A stretch of 16,687 nt of DNA from assembly GCA_964459065.1 (NCBI GenBank), contig CAYWMN010000062.1, positions 1 to 16,687 of the forward strand, given 5' to 3'. Under the pieces are notes generated by a model. It was not told the origin of the DNA, made no database searches, and saw only the letters and a program-made list of their open reading frames with translations. Position numbers and translations under genes: made by a program. Each line of letters opens with the position of its first letter. Position 1 is the stretch's first letter. This document shows, piece by piece, positions 1 to 6,953 of this stretch. The DNA comes from JAMCXS01 sp964459065 (GTDB taxonomy: Bacteria; Acidobacteriota; Terriglobia; UBA7540).

Positions 1-190
1 CGGCATTTTATCACTAGGCGAGGGAAAAGCGATGTGTGTATAGCGAGTAGCGCGGTCCTCCGATTTTGAGGTCCGCGGATTTTCTGTGGAGCCCGGTGGC
101 GGCGTCAAGCCGCCGCTACAGAAAAAAGCAGATTCCTCGTTTCACTCGGAATGACACCTCCGGCGGTGGGGACACCGCCGCTACAGCAGG

Positions 191-250
191 ACCCCTCACC
201 CGTCCGCAGCCGCGGCCACCCTCTCCCCCGGGCGAGGGCTGGAATCGTTA
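191..250. repeat. 60-bp direct repeat, copy 1
   Basis: This stretch, beginning ACCCCTCACCCG and ending in GGGCGAGGGCTGGAATC, recurs nearly identically at 355-414 with only a few substitutions. It contains its own small inverted repeat (CCCTC ... GAGGG). It sits between hairpin/CTACAG units, so the two repeat types alternate. A shortened third copy appears at about 444-479. Confidence 0.8.
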
Positions 251-354
251 CGCGCTGAAAGAACCCGCGGCGCAAGATTCGTCACCCGCAAATGCTGGCC
301 GGAGGCCGGCGCTACGAAGAACCCGCCGCGCAGAAGCCGGTGTCGCTCCTACAG

Positions 355-414
355 ACCCCTCACCCGGCCGCAGCGGCGGCCACCCTCTCCCCCGGGCGAG
401 GGCTGGAATCCTTA
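355..414. repeat. 60-bp direct repeat, copy 2
   Basis: Near-identical to 191-250. It follows a CTACAG at 349-354 and is followed by the hairpin at 416-431. A third copy, internally deleted, lies at about 444-479 and keeps only the ACCCCTC start and the GGCGAGGGTGGGAATC end. Confidence 0.8.
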
Positions 415-830
415 CGCGGTGGGAACACCGCCGCTACAGTCGGACCCCTCCACCCGGCGGGCGAGGGTGGGAATCATTATTGGGCTCGCATTCCCACGGC
501 TCACGCCGTGGGCTAAATTCTATCGGCCCTCCGGGCCTGAGAACATGAAGAACCCGCGACACAAAAACCAGTGTCGCGGCTACCCTTCCACAATGGCGGC
601 GTAAAGACGCCGCTACAGAAAGGCCGCGGATCTAACGCTCCGCCCGACCCTTCTGATGGCGGCGGGCTCCCGGCGCGCCGCAAGATCGCAGCAGACTAGG
701 CTAGTAGCATGGGCCAATTCAAAGGCCCCAAGCCCCTCAAATGGGATTTTTGGGACTTTTCAGCCCGCCAAATTAAATCTATAAACTGTTTATTATGAAT
801 GAGTTAAAAGGATGAGTGAACCGGCAAAAG

Positions 831-853
831 CAAAAAGCGTTCAATTCTTGAAC
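831..853 (-). terminator. Candidate intrinsic terminator downstream of thyX
   Basis: Read on the minus strand, GTTCAA-GAA-TTGAAC forms a 6-bp stem with a 3-nt loop (839-853), then GC and a T-run (831-836), about 30 nt past the thyX stop. The stem is AT-rich and short, so termination could be weak. Confidence 0.4.
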
Positions 854-882
854 ATCGGGTAAGATTTACACGCGTGATTTCC

Positions 883-1764
883 CTAGACCTTGGAGTGCTG
901 AACGCGCACGGCGGGAAGGCCGTCGGCTTCGTCGTAGATCTCGATGTCCGGAAAGATGTTGGGGCTCTCGGCTTTGAGCACCCGGGCGATCTCCACCGTG
1001 AGCCGGCGGATTTCCGTATCCGCGTGAGGGCTGCCCCGCATCTCGATGAAGTGCCGCCACGAGCGGCTGTTGCCCGTCACAAAGATCTTCGTCTCACAGG
1101 CGTTGGGCAGAATGGATCGCGCCGCCTGGCGCGCCCACTTGCGGCGGTCGCGCGGAGCCATTTCCGGGTGCTGCTGCTTGACGTACTGCGTGGTGGCCTC
1201 GGCCAGTTCCACGTAGGCTTTGCGGAGGGTCTCGATGGTCTCGCGCCACTGGGCGCGGAGCGCGTCATTCTCCTGATAAAGCGGAGGCACCACGTAGCGC
1301 GCGTCGCCTTCGTCCACGTAACGCTGCGAGAGCTGCGAGTAGCCGAATCCCGCGCGGTGGCGAACCAGCTCGTGCGTGAGCGACCGGCTGATTCCCGTTA
1401 AGAGCAGGCACCACACCGCGTGTTCCAGCACGCTGCCGTGCTTGGAGGTCAGGATGTTGTCGAGATACTCCCGGTTGGTCTTGCGCCCCTTGCCAAAGGA
1501 CATGTAGCAGGTGCGACCTGCGATTTCAGCCAGCACTTCGGCCGCCGCCTCGGTGTCAGTGGTAAAGCTGAGGCCTTCATCGTCCAGGAAGCGGGCGAGC
1601 CCTTCGCCCACAACCGTCTGGCGCCCCAGCAGGTAGACTTGCGGCTTCGTAATGTAGGGATCAAGCGGAGGTTTCGTCGCCAACGGCCTTCTCTGCCCTA
1701 AACGATTTTGAACTTTGGGATCTTCTCGAATGCCAGGAGGAAAAGCGGCCATACGCCGCCCCAT
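883..1764 (-). CDS. thyX: FAD-dependent thymidylate synthase ThyX
   Basis: Makes dTMP from dUMP using methylene-tetrahydrofolate, FAD and NAD(P)H; cytosolic. The protein is 293 aa. The ThyX signature region is at residues 135-149 (RHRAGFGYSQLSQRY), preceded by the helix with SVLEHA (111-116). A C-terminal NSRSWRHF...HADTEIR stretch matches the part of the family carrying the substrate-binding Arg. The motif has one residue more than the usual RHR-X7-S spacing. The start used is ATG at 1764, 9 nt after the rpmE stop; a second ATG at 1752 is possible, and about 40 residues precede the conserved VYLLGR start of the fold. It is probably co-transcribed with rpmE. Family assignment is secure; the exact start is not. 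Confidence 0.93.
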   Translation of the reverse strand: MGRRMAAFPPGIREDPKVQNRLGQRRPLATKPPLDPYITKPQVYLLGRQTVVGEGLARFLDDEGLSFTTDTEAAAEVLAEIAGRTCYMSFGKGRKTNREYLDNILTSKHGSVLEHAVWCLLLTGISRSLTHELVRHRAGFGYSQLSQRYVDEGDARYVVPPLYQENDALRAQWRETIETLRKAYVELAEATTQYVKQQHPEMAPRDRRKWARQAARSILPNACETKIFVTGNSRSWRHFIEMRGSPHADTEIRRLTVEIARVLKAESPNIFPDIEIYDEADGLPAVRVQHSKV

Positions 1765-1773
1765 TGGCTATCT

Positions 1774-2025
1774 TCAAGCGTTTGTGCGCTTGGCGGCAGG
1801 CTTGTCCGCCGCAGCCTTGCGAAACGCCGCGTATTTCTTCTGGAAGCGCTCCACCCGGCCGGCGCTGTCCACCAGCTTCTGCTTGCCGGTAAAGAACGGA
1901 TGGCAGCTTGAGCAAATTTCGAGATGCAGCACATCACTCTTGTAAGTGGACCGCGTCTTAAACGTGTTGCCGCACGCGCACGCCACCGTAACGTCATGGT
2001 AATCAGGATGTATATCTTTCCTCAT
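1774..2025 (-). CDS. rpmE: 50S ribosomal protein L31, zinc-binding type
   Basis: Structural protein of the large ribosomal subunit, 83 aa. It starts MRKDIHPDYHDV as L31 normally does and has the four zinc cysteines of the C+ form (C16, C18, C38, C41), followed by HPFFTGKQK. The C-terminal 20 residues are a Lys/Ala-rich tail somewhat longer than the usual L31. An AAGGAG SD lies 5-6 nt before the ATG, and a strong promoter is at 2055-2083. First gene of a two-gene unit with thyX. The zinc-type L31 is the form that in other bacteria is replaced by a Cys-less paralogue under zinc shortage; no paralogue is visible here. Confidence 0.95.
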   Translation of the reverse strand: MRKDIHPDYHDVTVACACGNTFKTRSTYKSDVLHLEICSSCHPFFTGKQKLVDSAGRVERFQKKYAAFRKAAADKPAAKRTNA

Positions 2026-2054
2026 GAGGCTCCTTACAGTCTGGACAATGTTTC

Positions 2055-2083
2055 ATTATAACCATGCGAGCCAAAACTTTCAA
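2055..2083 (-). promoter_or_regulatory. Sigma-70-type promoter for rpmE-thyX
   Basis: On the minus strand TTGAAA (2078-2083) and a perfect TATAAT (2055-2060) are separated by exactly 17 nt. The expected transcript start near 2048 leaves a leader of about 22 nt containing the AAGGAG site. Confidence 0.8.
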
Positions 2084-2274
2084 TTTCGATTATGGTCAAA
2101 TCGGCGCAGGAACTTTTCCCGGGAACGTCCGCCGCGCTTTGCGCTGACGGTTGGCTTGCGCGGGCGCGACTCACCCAATTCCATGGCCGCTTGAATCAGC
2201 CATTCCTGCAGGCCAGTCCCCCGTCGCGAGCCCGGCCAATCCAGCCCTGCGAACGGAGCGTAACAGGAAAGGGG

Positions 2275-2303
2275 CTGAATTTTTTTGTAGAAAGCTTTAT
2301 ATT
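2275..2303 (+). promoter_or_regulatory. Weak promoter candidate for kdgK-eda
   Basis: CTGAAT (2275-2280), a 17-nt spacer and TATATT (2298-2303) resemble -35 and -10 boxes in the only AT-rich part of the leader. Matches are partial and no operator for a sugar-acid regulator could be recognised. Confidence 0.25.
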
Positions 2304-2348
2304 GACCATTCACATTTTACTTTGAAATTGAGATGGAGGTTTCCCATC

Positions 2349-3377
2349 ATGACGGATGTTGTGACTTTTGGCGAGGCGATGATTCGGCTGTCGCCTCCAA
2401 ATTTCCATAGGATTGAACAGACATCGTCGTTTGACGTCCAGGTCGGCGGCGGCGAGCTGAATGTTGCGGTCGGAGTAACCCGGCTGGGTCTGAAAAGCGC
2501 CTGGGTTTCCCGCCTGCCCCAAAACCCGCTGGGACGCCTGGTGGACAATCGCGTGAAGCAGATGGGAGTTGATTCGTCGCCGATTCTATGGACCGACGAA
2601 GGCAGAGTCGGGCTGTATTTTGTGGAATTCGGTGCGGCGCCCCGGCCGAGTTCGGTGGTCTATGACCGCGCCCACTCCGCCATCAGCGCCATCAAGCCCG
2701 GAGAAGTGGACTGGAAAGAAGTCTTTCAGGGAGCGCGGTGGTTCCATACCAGCGGCATTACCCCGGCCCTGAGCGATTCGGCGGCGGCGGTAACCCGTGA
2801 AGCCTTGATGGCGGCCAAGGAAGCCGGCGCCACGGTGAGCTACGATTTGAATTACCGCGGCAAACTCTGGTCACCCGACAAAGCGCAGGCCGTTCAGGAA
2901 CCACTGATGGAGTACGTTGACGTGCTGATCACCACGGAAGAAGACACCGGCGTTGTCTTCAAGATCAAGGCCTCCGGGAAAACCGACGACAGCGGCTTCA
3001 AAGAAGTGTCCGTCGCCAGTTACAAAGAAGCCGCCCAGCGCCTTCAGGAGCGATTCAAATTCAAGTGCGTGGCCGTCACCCTGCGGGAAAACCCGTTGGT
3101 ACTGCGCAACACCTGGTCCGCCATCGCCTATGCGGACGGAAAATTCTATGACGACATCAAGTACGATCTGGAGATTGTGGATCGAGTCGGCGGCGGCGAT
3201 TCATTCAGCGCGGGTTTCATTTACGGATATCTTTCAAAGAATTCGTACGAAGCCGCCGTGCGTTACGGGAACGCGTTCAGCGCCCTCAAGCAGACCATTC
3301 CAGGGGATTTCAACTGGGCAAGGCTTGAGGAAGTGGAAAAGTTGTTAAAAGGCGCAAGCTTGCGCGTTTCGAGATGA
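2349..3377 (+). CDS. kdgK: 2-keto-3-deoxygluconate kinase (PfkB family)
   Basis: Phosphorylates 2-keto-3-deoxygluconate to KDPG with ATP; cytosolic. 342 aa, typical for PfkB sugar kinases. The protein begins TDVVTFGEAMIRL, has the substrate-side QVGGGELNVA motif (31-40), and carries the C-terminal PfkB signature DRVGGGDSFSAGF with the catalytic Asp at 284 (the usual GAGD is GGGD here). The ATG at 2349 has a GGAGG about 9 nt upstream, so the longer open frame back to 2151 is not used. The adjacent KDPG aldolase supports KDG over other PfkB substrates. A 14-bp perfect palindrome (3352-3365) lies inside the last codons. Substrate is inferred from family resemblance and context. Confidence 0.85.
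   Translation: MTDVVTFGEAMIRLSPPNFHRIEQTSSFDVQVGGGELNVAVGVTRLGLKSAWVSRLPQNPLGRLVDNRVKQMGVDSSPILWTDEGRVGLYFVEFGAAPRPSSVVYDRAHSAISAIKPGEVDWKEVFQGARWFHTSGITPALSDSAAAVTREALMAAKEAGATVSYDLNYRGKLWSPDKAQAVQEPLMEYVDVLITTEEDTGVVFKIKASGKTDDSGFKEVSVASYKEAAQRLQERFKFKCVAVTLRENPLVLRNTWSAIAYADGKFYDDIKYDLEIVDRVGGGDSFSAGFIYGYLSKNSYEAAVRYGNAFSALKQTIPGDFNWARLEEVEKLLKGASLRVSR
3352..3365. repeat. Perfect 14-bp palindrome at the kdgK 3' end
   Basis: GCGCAAGCTTGCGC is a perfect palindrome within the last codons of kdgK, able to form a 5-bp hairpin with an AGCT loop in RNA. There is no T-run after it, so it is not a clear terminator. Confidence 0.6.
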
Positions 3378-3382
3378 TCGCT

Positions 3383-3419
3383 TCCCGCGGCAGGGCGTGA
3401 ATCTTTACCGGCCGCGGGA
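3383..3419 (+). repeat. 9-bp inverted repeat between kdgK and eda
   Basis: TCCCGCGGC (3383-3391) and GCCGCGGGA (3411-3419) are exact reverse complements around a 19-nt loop. They fill most of the 98-nt kdgK-eda gap and end 44 nt before the eda SD. With no following T-run, an mRNA-stabilising or processing hairpin, or a dyad operator, is more likely than a terminator. Confidence 0.6.
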
Positions 3420-3475
3420 CTGCGCCGGCTGCGTTGCAGACCAGCCCTATCTCCATCCTACGTAAGGAGTTCAAG

Positions 3476-4141
3476 ATGCCCTGGACAAGGGAAAAGGCTT
3501 TAGGACTGATCCGGGAAGTGGGTGTTGTCCCCATCATCCGCTCTTCGACGGAAGAAGACGCCTTCCAGGCGGTTGAAGCCATTGTGGCCGGAGGTGTGCC
3601 GATCGCAGAAATCACGATGGTGGTGCCGAATGCGCTCCGCGTGATGGAGCGGGCCGTCGAGCATTTCGGCGACAAAGTGCTACTGGGCGCAGGCACGGTG
3701 CTCGATACGGAAACCTGCCGCTCGGCCATCTTTGCAGGCGCAGAATTCATCGTGACACCGACGCTTGACGTCAAGGTGATCGAAATGGCGCGCCGTTATA
3801 GCAAAGCGTGTGTTCCCGGCGGCTTGACACCCACGGAAATCCTGACGGCCTGGCAGGCTGGGGCTGACATGGTCAAAGTATTTCCCTGCGGACCTGTGGG
3901 AGGCCCGAGATACCTTAAGTCGATCAGGGGACCGCTTCCTCAAATCGACATGGTTCCTACGGGCGGAGTTGATCTCGAATCGGCGCCCCAGTTTATCCGG
4001 GCGGGAGCCGCGGCAATTGCGGTGGGCGGCGAGCTGGTCAATGCCAAAGCCCTGAGGGAAGGAAACACCGCGAGCATTACTTCGGCGGCCCGCCAGTATG
4101 TTGAAGTGGTACGCCAAGCCCGAAAGACGATGGCAAAATAG
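3476..4141 (+). CDS. eda: KDPG/KHG aldolase
   Basis: Cleaves 2-keto-3-deoxy-6-phosphogluconate into pyruvate and glyceraldehyde-3-phosphate (Entner-Doudoroff and uronate breakdown); may also act on 4-hydroxy-2-oxoglutarate. 221 aa, a usual length for this class I aldolase. Visible motifs are PIAEITM with general acid/base Glu45, the GAGTVL turn, CVPGGLTPTE, and the Schiff-base lysine in DMVKVFP (Lys134), followed by the phosphate-binding PTGGVDLE and AIAVGGELV segments. The ATG at 3476 follows TAAGGAG with 6 nt spacing, so the upstream in-frame ATG at 3434 is rejected. It forms a unit with kdgK and faces treT convergently. No dehydratase or transporter for uronates is in the window. Confidence 0.93.
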   Translation: MPWTREKALGLIREVGVVPIIRSSTEEDAFQAVEAIVAGGVPIAEITMVVPNALRVMERAVEHFGDKVLLGAGTVLDTETCRSAIFAGAEFIVTPTLDVKVIEMARRYSKACVPGGLTPTEILTAWQAGADMVKVFPCGPVGGPRYLKSIRGPLPQIDMVPTGGVDLESAPQFIRAGAAAIAVGGELVNAKALREGNTASITSAARQYVEVVRQARKTMAK

Positions 4142-4193
4142 GTTTCCTTCAGCCTGATGCGACGAAGGGGAAGTTAAGGACCGGGCGGGGACT

Positions 4194-5432
4194 TCAGCAC
4201 GAATCGCTGCCAAGGGAATGGAGGAAAAGAGTTAAGTAGCGGCCGATGGCGCTGGTGATAAGAAACTGCTCGCGCACATGCTCATGTCCATGGTTCGCCA
4301 GACGTTGGGCAACCGCAGGGTTGGAAAGCAGATAGCGCACTTGATAGGCCGTCCCCTCCACAGAATGGGCCAGCATGCCGGTGTGTTTGTGGATCACCTG
4401 GATCGGAATGCCGCCGACGGCTGAGGCCACCACCGGCTTCTTCTTCCAGAGCGCTTCAGCAACCGTCAGGCCGAAACCTTCCCGCAGGCTTTTCTGAATC
4501 ACGATCGTCGATCCGCGCTGTAAAGCATTAATCTCCAGCGCACTCCAGGGCGGCAGGTCAAGGATATGGATATCCGGATCTCCAGCCGCCACGTCCCGAA
4601 CCTCATCCAGCACTTTGCCACCCTCCGGATCGTCTGCCGCGCCTCCGCCGGCAAGGACCAACTGGCAGTCAAAGTGGCGCTTAACGATCTTGTAGGCGCT
4701 TACGACGCCAACCGGGTCTTTGAGACGGTCAAACCGCGAAACCTGCGTAAGGATGGGACGCTTCGGATCAATTCCAAATTTCTCCAGGACGCTCTGAACA
4801 AACTCGGGCGCAAGGTCCCGGTTCTTCTCAGAAAGCGGGTCAATGCTGGGGTAAAACAAAAATTGGGGAATCGGAAGCTGATGCGTGAAATCGGGCGAAG
4901 AGAACAGGGCGGAGTCGTATCGGAGAACAAAAGGTTCCAGAAAGCTCCACACCGACGGATTGGGGCGGGATAGATCAATATGGCAGCGCCATATCCAGCG
5001 GCCGGTATGGTTTTCCCTCCCGTTGACTAAAGCGAGAGGCTGAGGGTCATGGATCACCACCAGGTCGGAGTCCAGGCGGAGACGCTCCCTGTTCTGCTCA
5101 TTGTAGCCCAGAAATATTTTGAAACTTTCCGGGGGATGAGTGTAAGGGGCTCCATGCAAGGCGTTGTGAAACGCCTTGGTGATTTCAAAAAAGTCGTCAC
5201 CGCCTGTAATCACGTCCCAGCGGACCGCAACCTTGAGATCGGCAAGCAACGGAACCAGGCGGCTGAGGATCTCGGCCACGCCGCCTCCTACCGAAGTCGA
5301 ATTCACCATCTGCACCGTGCGGCCTTTGAGGCATGAAGCAAGGGCCCGAAGCTCCTGAATCTCGGGCTCACCCACCACCGCGGCATAATCATCGAGGTGA
5401 ACTGCGCGATTCCTGGTTTTGCTTGCACTCAT
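4194..5432 (-). CDS. treT: Trehalose synthase, TreT type (GT4 glycosyltransferase)
   Basis: Predicted to join NDP-glucose and glucose directly into trehalose, a reaction that is reversible in characterised TreT enzymes; cytosolic. 412 aa, matching archaeal-type TreT. It shows the N-terminal glycine loop NSTSVGGGVAEIL (44-56), VIHDPQP (126-132), a nucleotide-sugar-binding SRFDRLKDP (232-240), and the GT4 E-x7-E motif in REGFGLTVAEA (E318, E326). The ATG overlaps the stop of the preceding gene by 4 nt (ATGA), implying translational coupling. It is the last gene of the trehalose operon, so this organism probably makes trehalose both here and via OtsA/OtsB, or uses TreT for recycling. A related GT4 trehalose phosphorylase is the main alternative. 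Confidence 0.83.
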   Translation of the reverse strand: MSASKTRNRAVHLDDYAAVVGEPEIQELRALASCLKGRTVQMVNSTSVGGGVAEILSRLVPLLADLKVAVRWDVITGGDDFFEITKAFHNALHGAPYTHPPESFKIFLGYNEQNRERLRLDSDLVVIHDPQPLALVNGRENHTGRWIWRCHIDLSRPNPSVWSFLEPFVLRYDSALFSSPDFTHQLPIPQFLFYPSIDPLSEKNRDLAPEFVQSVLEKFGIDPKRPILTQVSRFDRLKDPVGVVSAYKIVKRHFDCQLVLAGGGAADDPEGGKVLDEVRDVAAGDPDIHILDLPPWSALEINALQRGSTIVIQKSLREGFGLTVAEALWKKKPVVASAVGGIPIQVIHKHTGMLAHSVEGTAYQVRYLLSNPAVAQRLANHGHEHVREQFLITSAIGRYLTLFLHSLGSDSC

Positions 5433-6085
5433 CGTTCAATCTCCTGGCGGATCAGGCGAAGGAGCTGCTGCCGTGCGGCCTCAAGAGTGTTCGTGTAAAT
5501 ATCAATGCGGCTGGCTTGCCTGGCCAGGTCGTCCAGGCCCAGGCCTGTCGAAAACCAATGCGAAAAATCGTTGGTTCGGAGTTGGAGTCGCAAGCGGGAA
5601 GTCACAAAGTGGAAATTGAACGAAGCGTTGCTGAGGTCGGCCAGAGCCCGTTCGAATTCCTCAAGGGTTCGAACTTCCCTCTGCAAAGGGATGGCGACTT
5701 CCAGGGCTTCTGAAAAGTAGAACGGCTCAAAAGCCTCCTGCTGGGCCCGGTCGGGATGGGACTCGCAGTAGTCGGAGACCAACTTCCAAAAATCATTCCG
5801 CAGATCGGAAAGATTCAGGTAATCACGCAAATCCAAGGCGACCAGGCGCTCTGCAAGGGCCGCCTGATTGCAGCCCGCCATAATCCATTGCGCGAAATCG
5901 TCGGAAAATCCCTCGGTCAGGAAGTGGTGGCGGCGCAAACTGTGGAAAGTGTGATAAAAAATGGACGCGTCGCTGCACTCAGCCAGGCCATCCCGCAACT
6001 CCGCGAGCCGCGTGGCTTTCTGGTTGCAGATCCGGACCAAGTACGACGCCGTTGCAAACCGAAATGGATATCGGGCCTCAATCAA
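5429..6085 (-). CDS. DUF5752-like protein with an internal duplication
   Basis: Function unknown; from memory it resembles the family named DUF5752. 218 aa, soluble, no signal peptide or membrane segment seen. The protein is two tandem copies of one unit: residues 7-109 and 121-218 align without gaps for about 39 residues at an offset of 114 (P7/P121, F8/F122, F10/F124, A35/A149, S38/S152, A40/A154, S41/S155, H45/H159), then after a 4-residue gap (D63/D173, F64/F174, W67/W177, L77/L187, A78/A188, D85/D195). Start is TTG at 6085, overlapping the otsB stop by 4 nt, with GAGGAG 8 nt upstream. Its position between otsB and treT suggests a role in trehalose metabolism, such as a regulator or adaptor; this is inference. 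Confidence 0.8.
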   Translation of the reverse strand: MIEARYPFRFATASYLVRICNQKATRLAELRDGLAECSDASIFYHTFHSLRRHHFLTEGFSDDFAQWIMAGCNQAALAERLVALDLRDYLNLSDLRNDFWKLVSDYCESHPDRAQQEAFEPFYFSEALEVAIPLQREVRTLEEFERALADLSNASFNFHFVTSRLRLQLRTNDFSHWFSTGLGLDDLARQASRIDIYTNTLEAARQQLLRLIRQEIER

Positions 6086-6948
6086 GGAAGAATCTCCTCA
6101 ACTTTTTTAAGAAACGTCATGACTTCAGCAGGATCCCGCAAAAAGTACTTTGCCCGAGTTTCCTGGAACTTGCCCACCCGGATGGTAACACCGCTTTTGA
6201 GCGCGGCAAAAGCGGTTTCATCCGTGGTGTCGTCACCAGCGTAAATCGCCAGCTTGCGGCCGGGAATTTGCCGAAGTAGAGCCTGGGCCGCTTTCCCCTT
6301 ATTTCCCATTTGGTTGGGATAAATCTCCCAGATTTTTTTCCCGGCCATCATCCGGAAACCGGACCCCAGGCGCGCGAGAGCCTTATCCACCACCAACTTC
6401 GCCTCCCGGACATCCGAATCAGCCGCCGTACGGTAGTGGACGCCGAAACAAATCCCTTTGTCCTCCACGCGAATTCCCGGAAGCTCGCGGACTTGCTCCC
6501 GAACCCAATCCAGACTTTTTCTCAGCTTGTCCGCTGCCGGCAGCAAGAGCGCTCGCGCGTCGCTCCGCTCCCAGCCGTGAAGCCCAAAGTAAATCGCGCC
6601 CTTCACCCGCACGCGCTGCTGCAAATCCCGAAGCTGACGCCCGCTGATAAAGCATAACGTTACCCGCGGATGGGCGGCCAGCAGACCCAGCAATCGTCGC
6701 GCGCGCTCACCCAGCGTAACGTCTTTGGGGTTGGGCCGCAACCGCACCAGCGTGCCGTCGAAATCCAGGAAAAGGACAATGGCCTTGGCCCTGCCCACTC
6801 GCTTGGCGACATCAGCCCAGGCATTGAAAAGATGCTCAGGCTGGCAGCGGGAGTGCTCTTGAGGGGACCGCGGATTACCTACAACCCGGCACTCTTGATG
6901 TGGCTTATCGGCTGTTTTAGCGTCTTTCTGCATACTTTGGTGCAACAA
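6082..6948 (-). CDS. otsB: Trehalose-6-phosphate phosphatase
   Basis: Removes phosphate from trehalose-6-phosphate to give trehalose; cytosolic HAD-superfamily hydrolase, 288 aa from this start. HAD motif I is LDFDGTL with nucleophile D62 and D64, motif II region ISGR (101-104), the family GLHG (122-125), the motif III lysine in NKGKA (217-219), and motif IV GDDTTDE (238-244). About 50 non-conserved residues precede the core. The start is uncertain: TTG at 6948 and ATG at 6933 both lack an SD. The TTG lies 5 nt after a 9-bp hairpin arm. Its stop overlaps the next gene by 4 nt. The immediately upstream gene supplies the trehalose-6-phosphate. Confidence 0.92.
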   Translation of the reverse strand: MLHQSMQKDAKTADKPHQECRVVGNPRSPQEHSRCQPEHLFNAWADVAKRVGRAKAIVLFLDFDGTLVRLRPNPKDVTLGERARRLLGLLAAHPRVTLCFISGRQLRDLQQRVRVKGAIYFGLHGWERSDARALLLPAADKLRKSLDWVREQVRELPGIRVEDKGICFGVHYRTAADSDVREAKLVVDKALARLGSGFRMMAGKKIWEIYPNQMGNKGKAAQALLRQIPGRKLAIYAGDDTTDETAFAALKSGVTIRVGKFQETRAKYFLRDPAEVMTFLKKVEEILP

Positions 6949-6953
6949 CGGGA

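Larger units (their letters stand above)
95..618. repeat. Array of short palindromes each followed by GCTAC(AG)
   Basis: Perfect hairpin stems are visible at 98-103/109-114, 161-168/173-180 (8 bp, loop GGGA), 298-302/306-310, 416-421/426-431 (loop GGAA), 493-500/505-512 (8 bp, loop TCAC), 554-562/571-579 (9 bp) and 596-602/607-613 (7 bp). Six of the seven are followed at once by GCTAC, usually GCTACAG (115-121, 180-186, 311-315, 433-439, 579-583, 612-618). The exception at 493-512 is followed by GCTAAA. A further CTACAG without a clean stem is at 349-354. Stem sequences differ but arms stay complementary, which points to a structured repeat family like REP elements, not simple duplication. 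Family name and function are unknown to me. Confidence 0.75.
1..882. other. Gene-free, repeat-rich intergenic region
   Basis: No convincing coding sequence is seen on either strand. The open frames across 66-604 are Arg/Pro-rich, overlap each other in several frames and run through the palindromic repeats, so they look like GC-driven noise. Positions 95-618 hold the hairpin/CTACAG repeat family and a 60-bp direct repeat, listed separately. A further imperfect palindrome lies at 132-152 (ATTCC ... GGAAT). From about 700 to 830 the sequence becomes AT-richer and holds nothing I can name. The 3' edge carries a candidate terminator for thyX. Confidence 0.75.
2026..2348. other. Divergent intergenic region between rpmE and kdgK
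   Basis: This 323-bp stretch separates two divergent transcription units. The rpmE-proximal end holds a near-consensus promoter; the kdgK-proximal end is AT-rich with a weak promoter candidate. The middle (about 2095-2275) shows no gene: the kdgK frame stays open upstream to 2151, but it lacks an SD there and the conserved kinase start is at 2349. Confidence 0.65.

Noticed and set aside
66..604. Long overlapping open frames (up to 160 codons) in the 5' region
   Set aside because: They run through palindromic repeats in three frames, are rich in Arg/Pro/Gly from GC bias, have no SD and match no family I know.
812..862. 16-codon ORF starting ATGAGTGAACCG near thyX
   Set aside because: The purine run touches the ATG with no SD spacing, and the ORF overlaps the candidate terminator of thyX.
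2151..2348. N-terminal extension of the sugar kinase
   Set aside because: The conserved PfkB start and the GGAGG site place the start at 2349; the 66 upstream codons resemble non-coding leader.
4142..4193. Bidirectional terminator between eda and treT
   Set aside because: Only CCTTC (4146-4150) and GAAGG (4164-4168) pair, with a 13-nt loop and no T-run on either strand.
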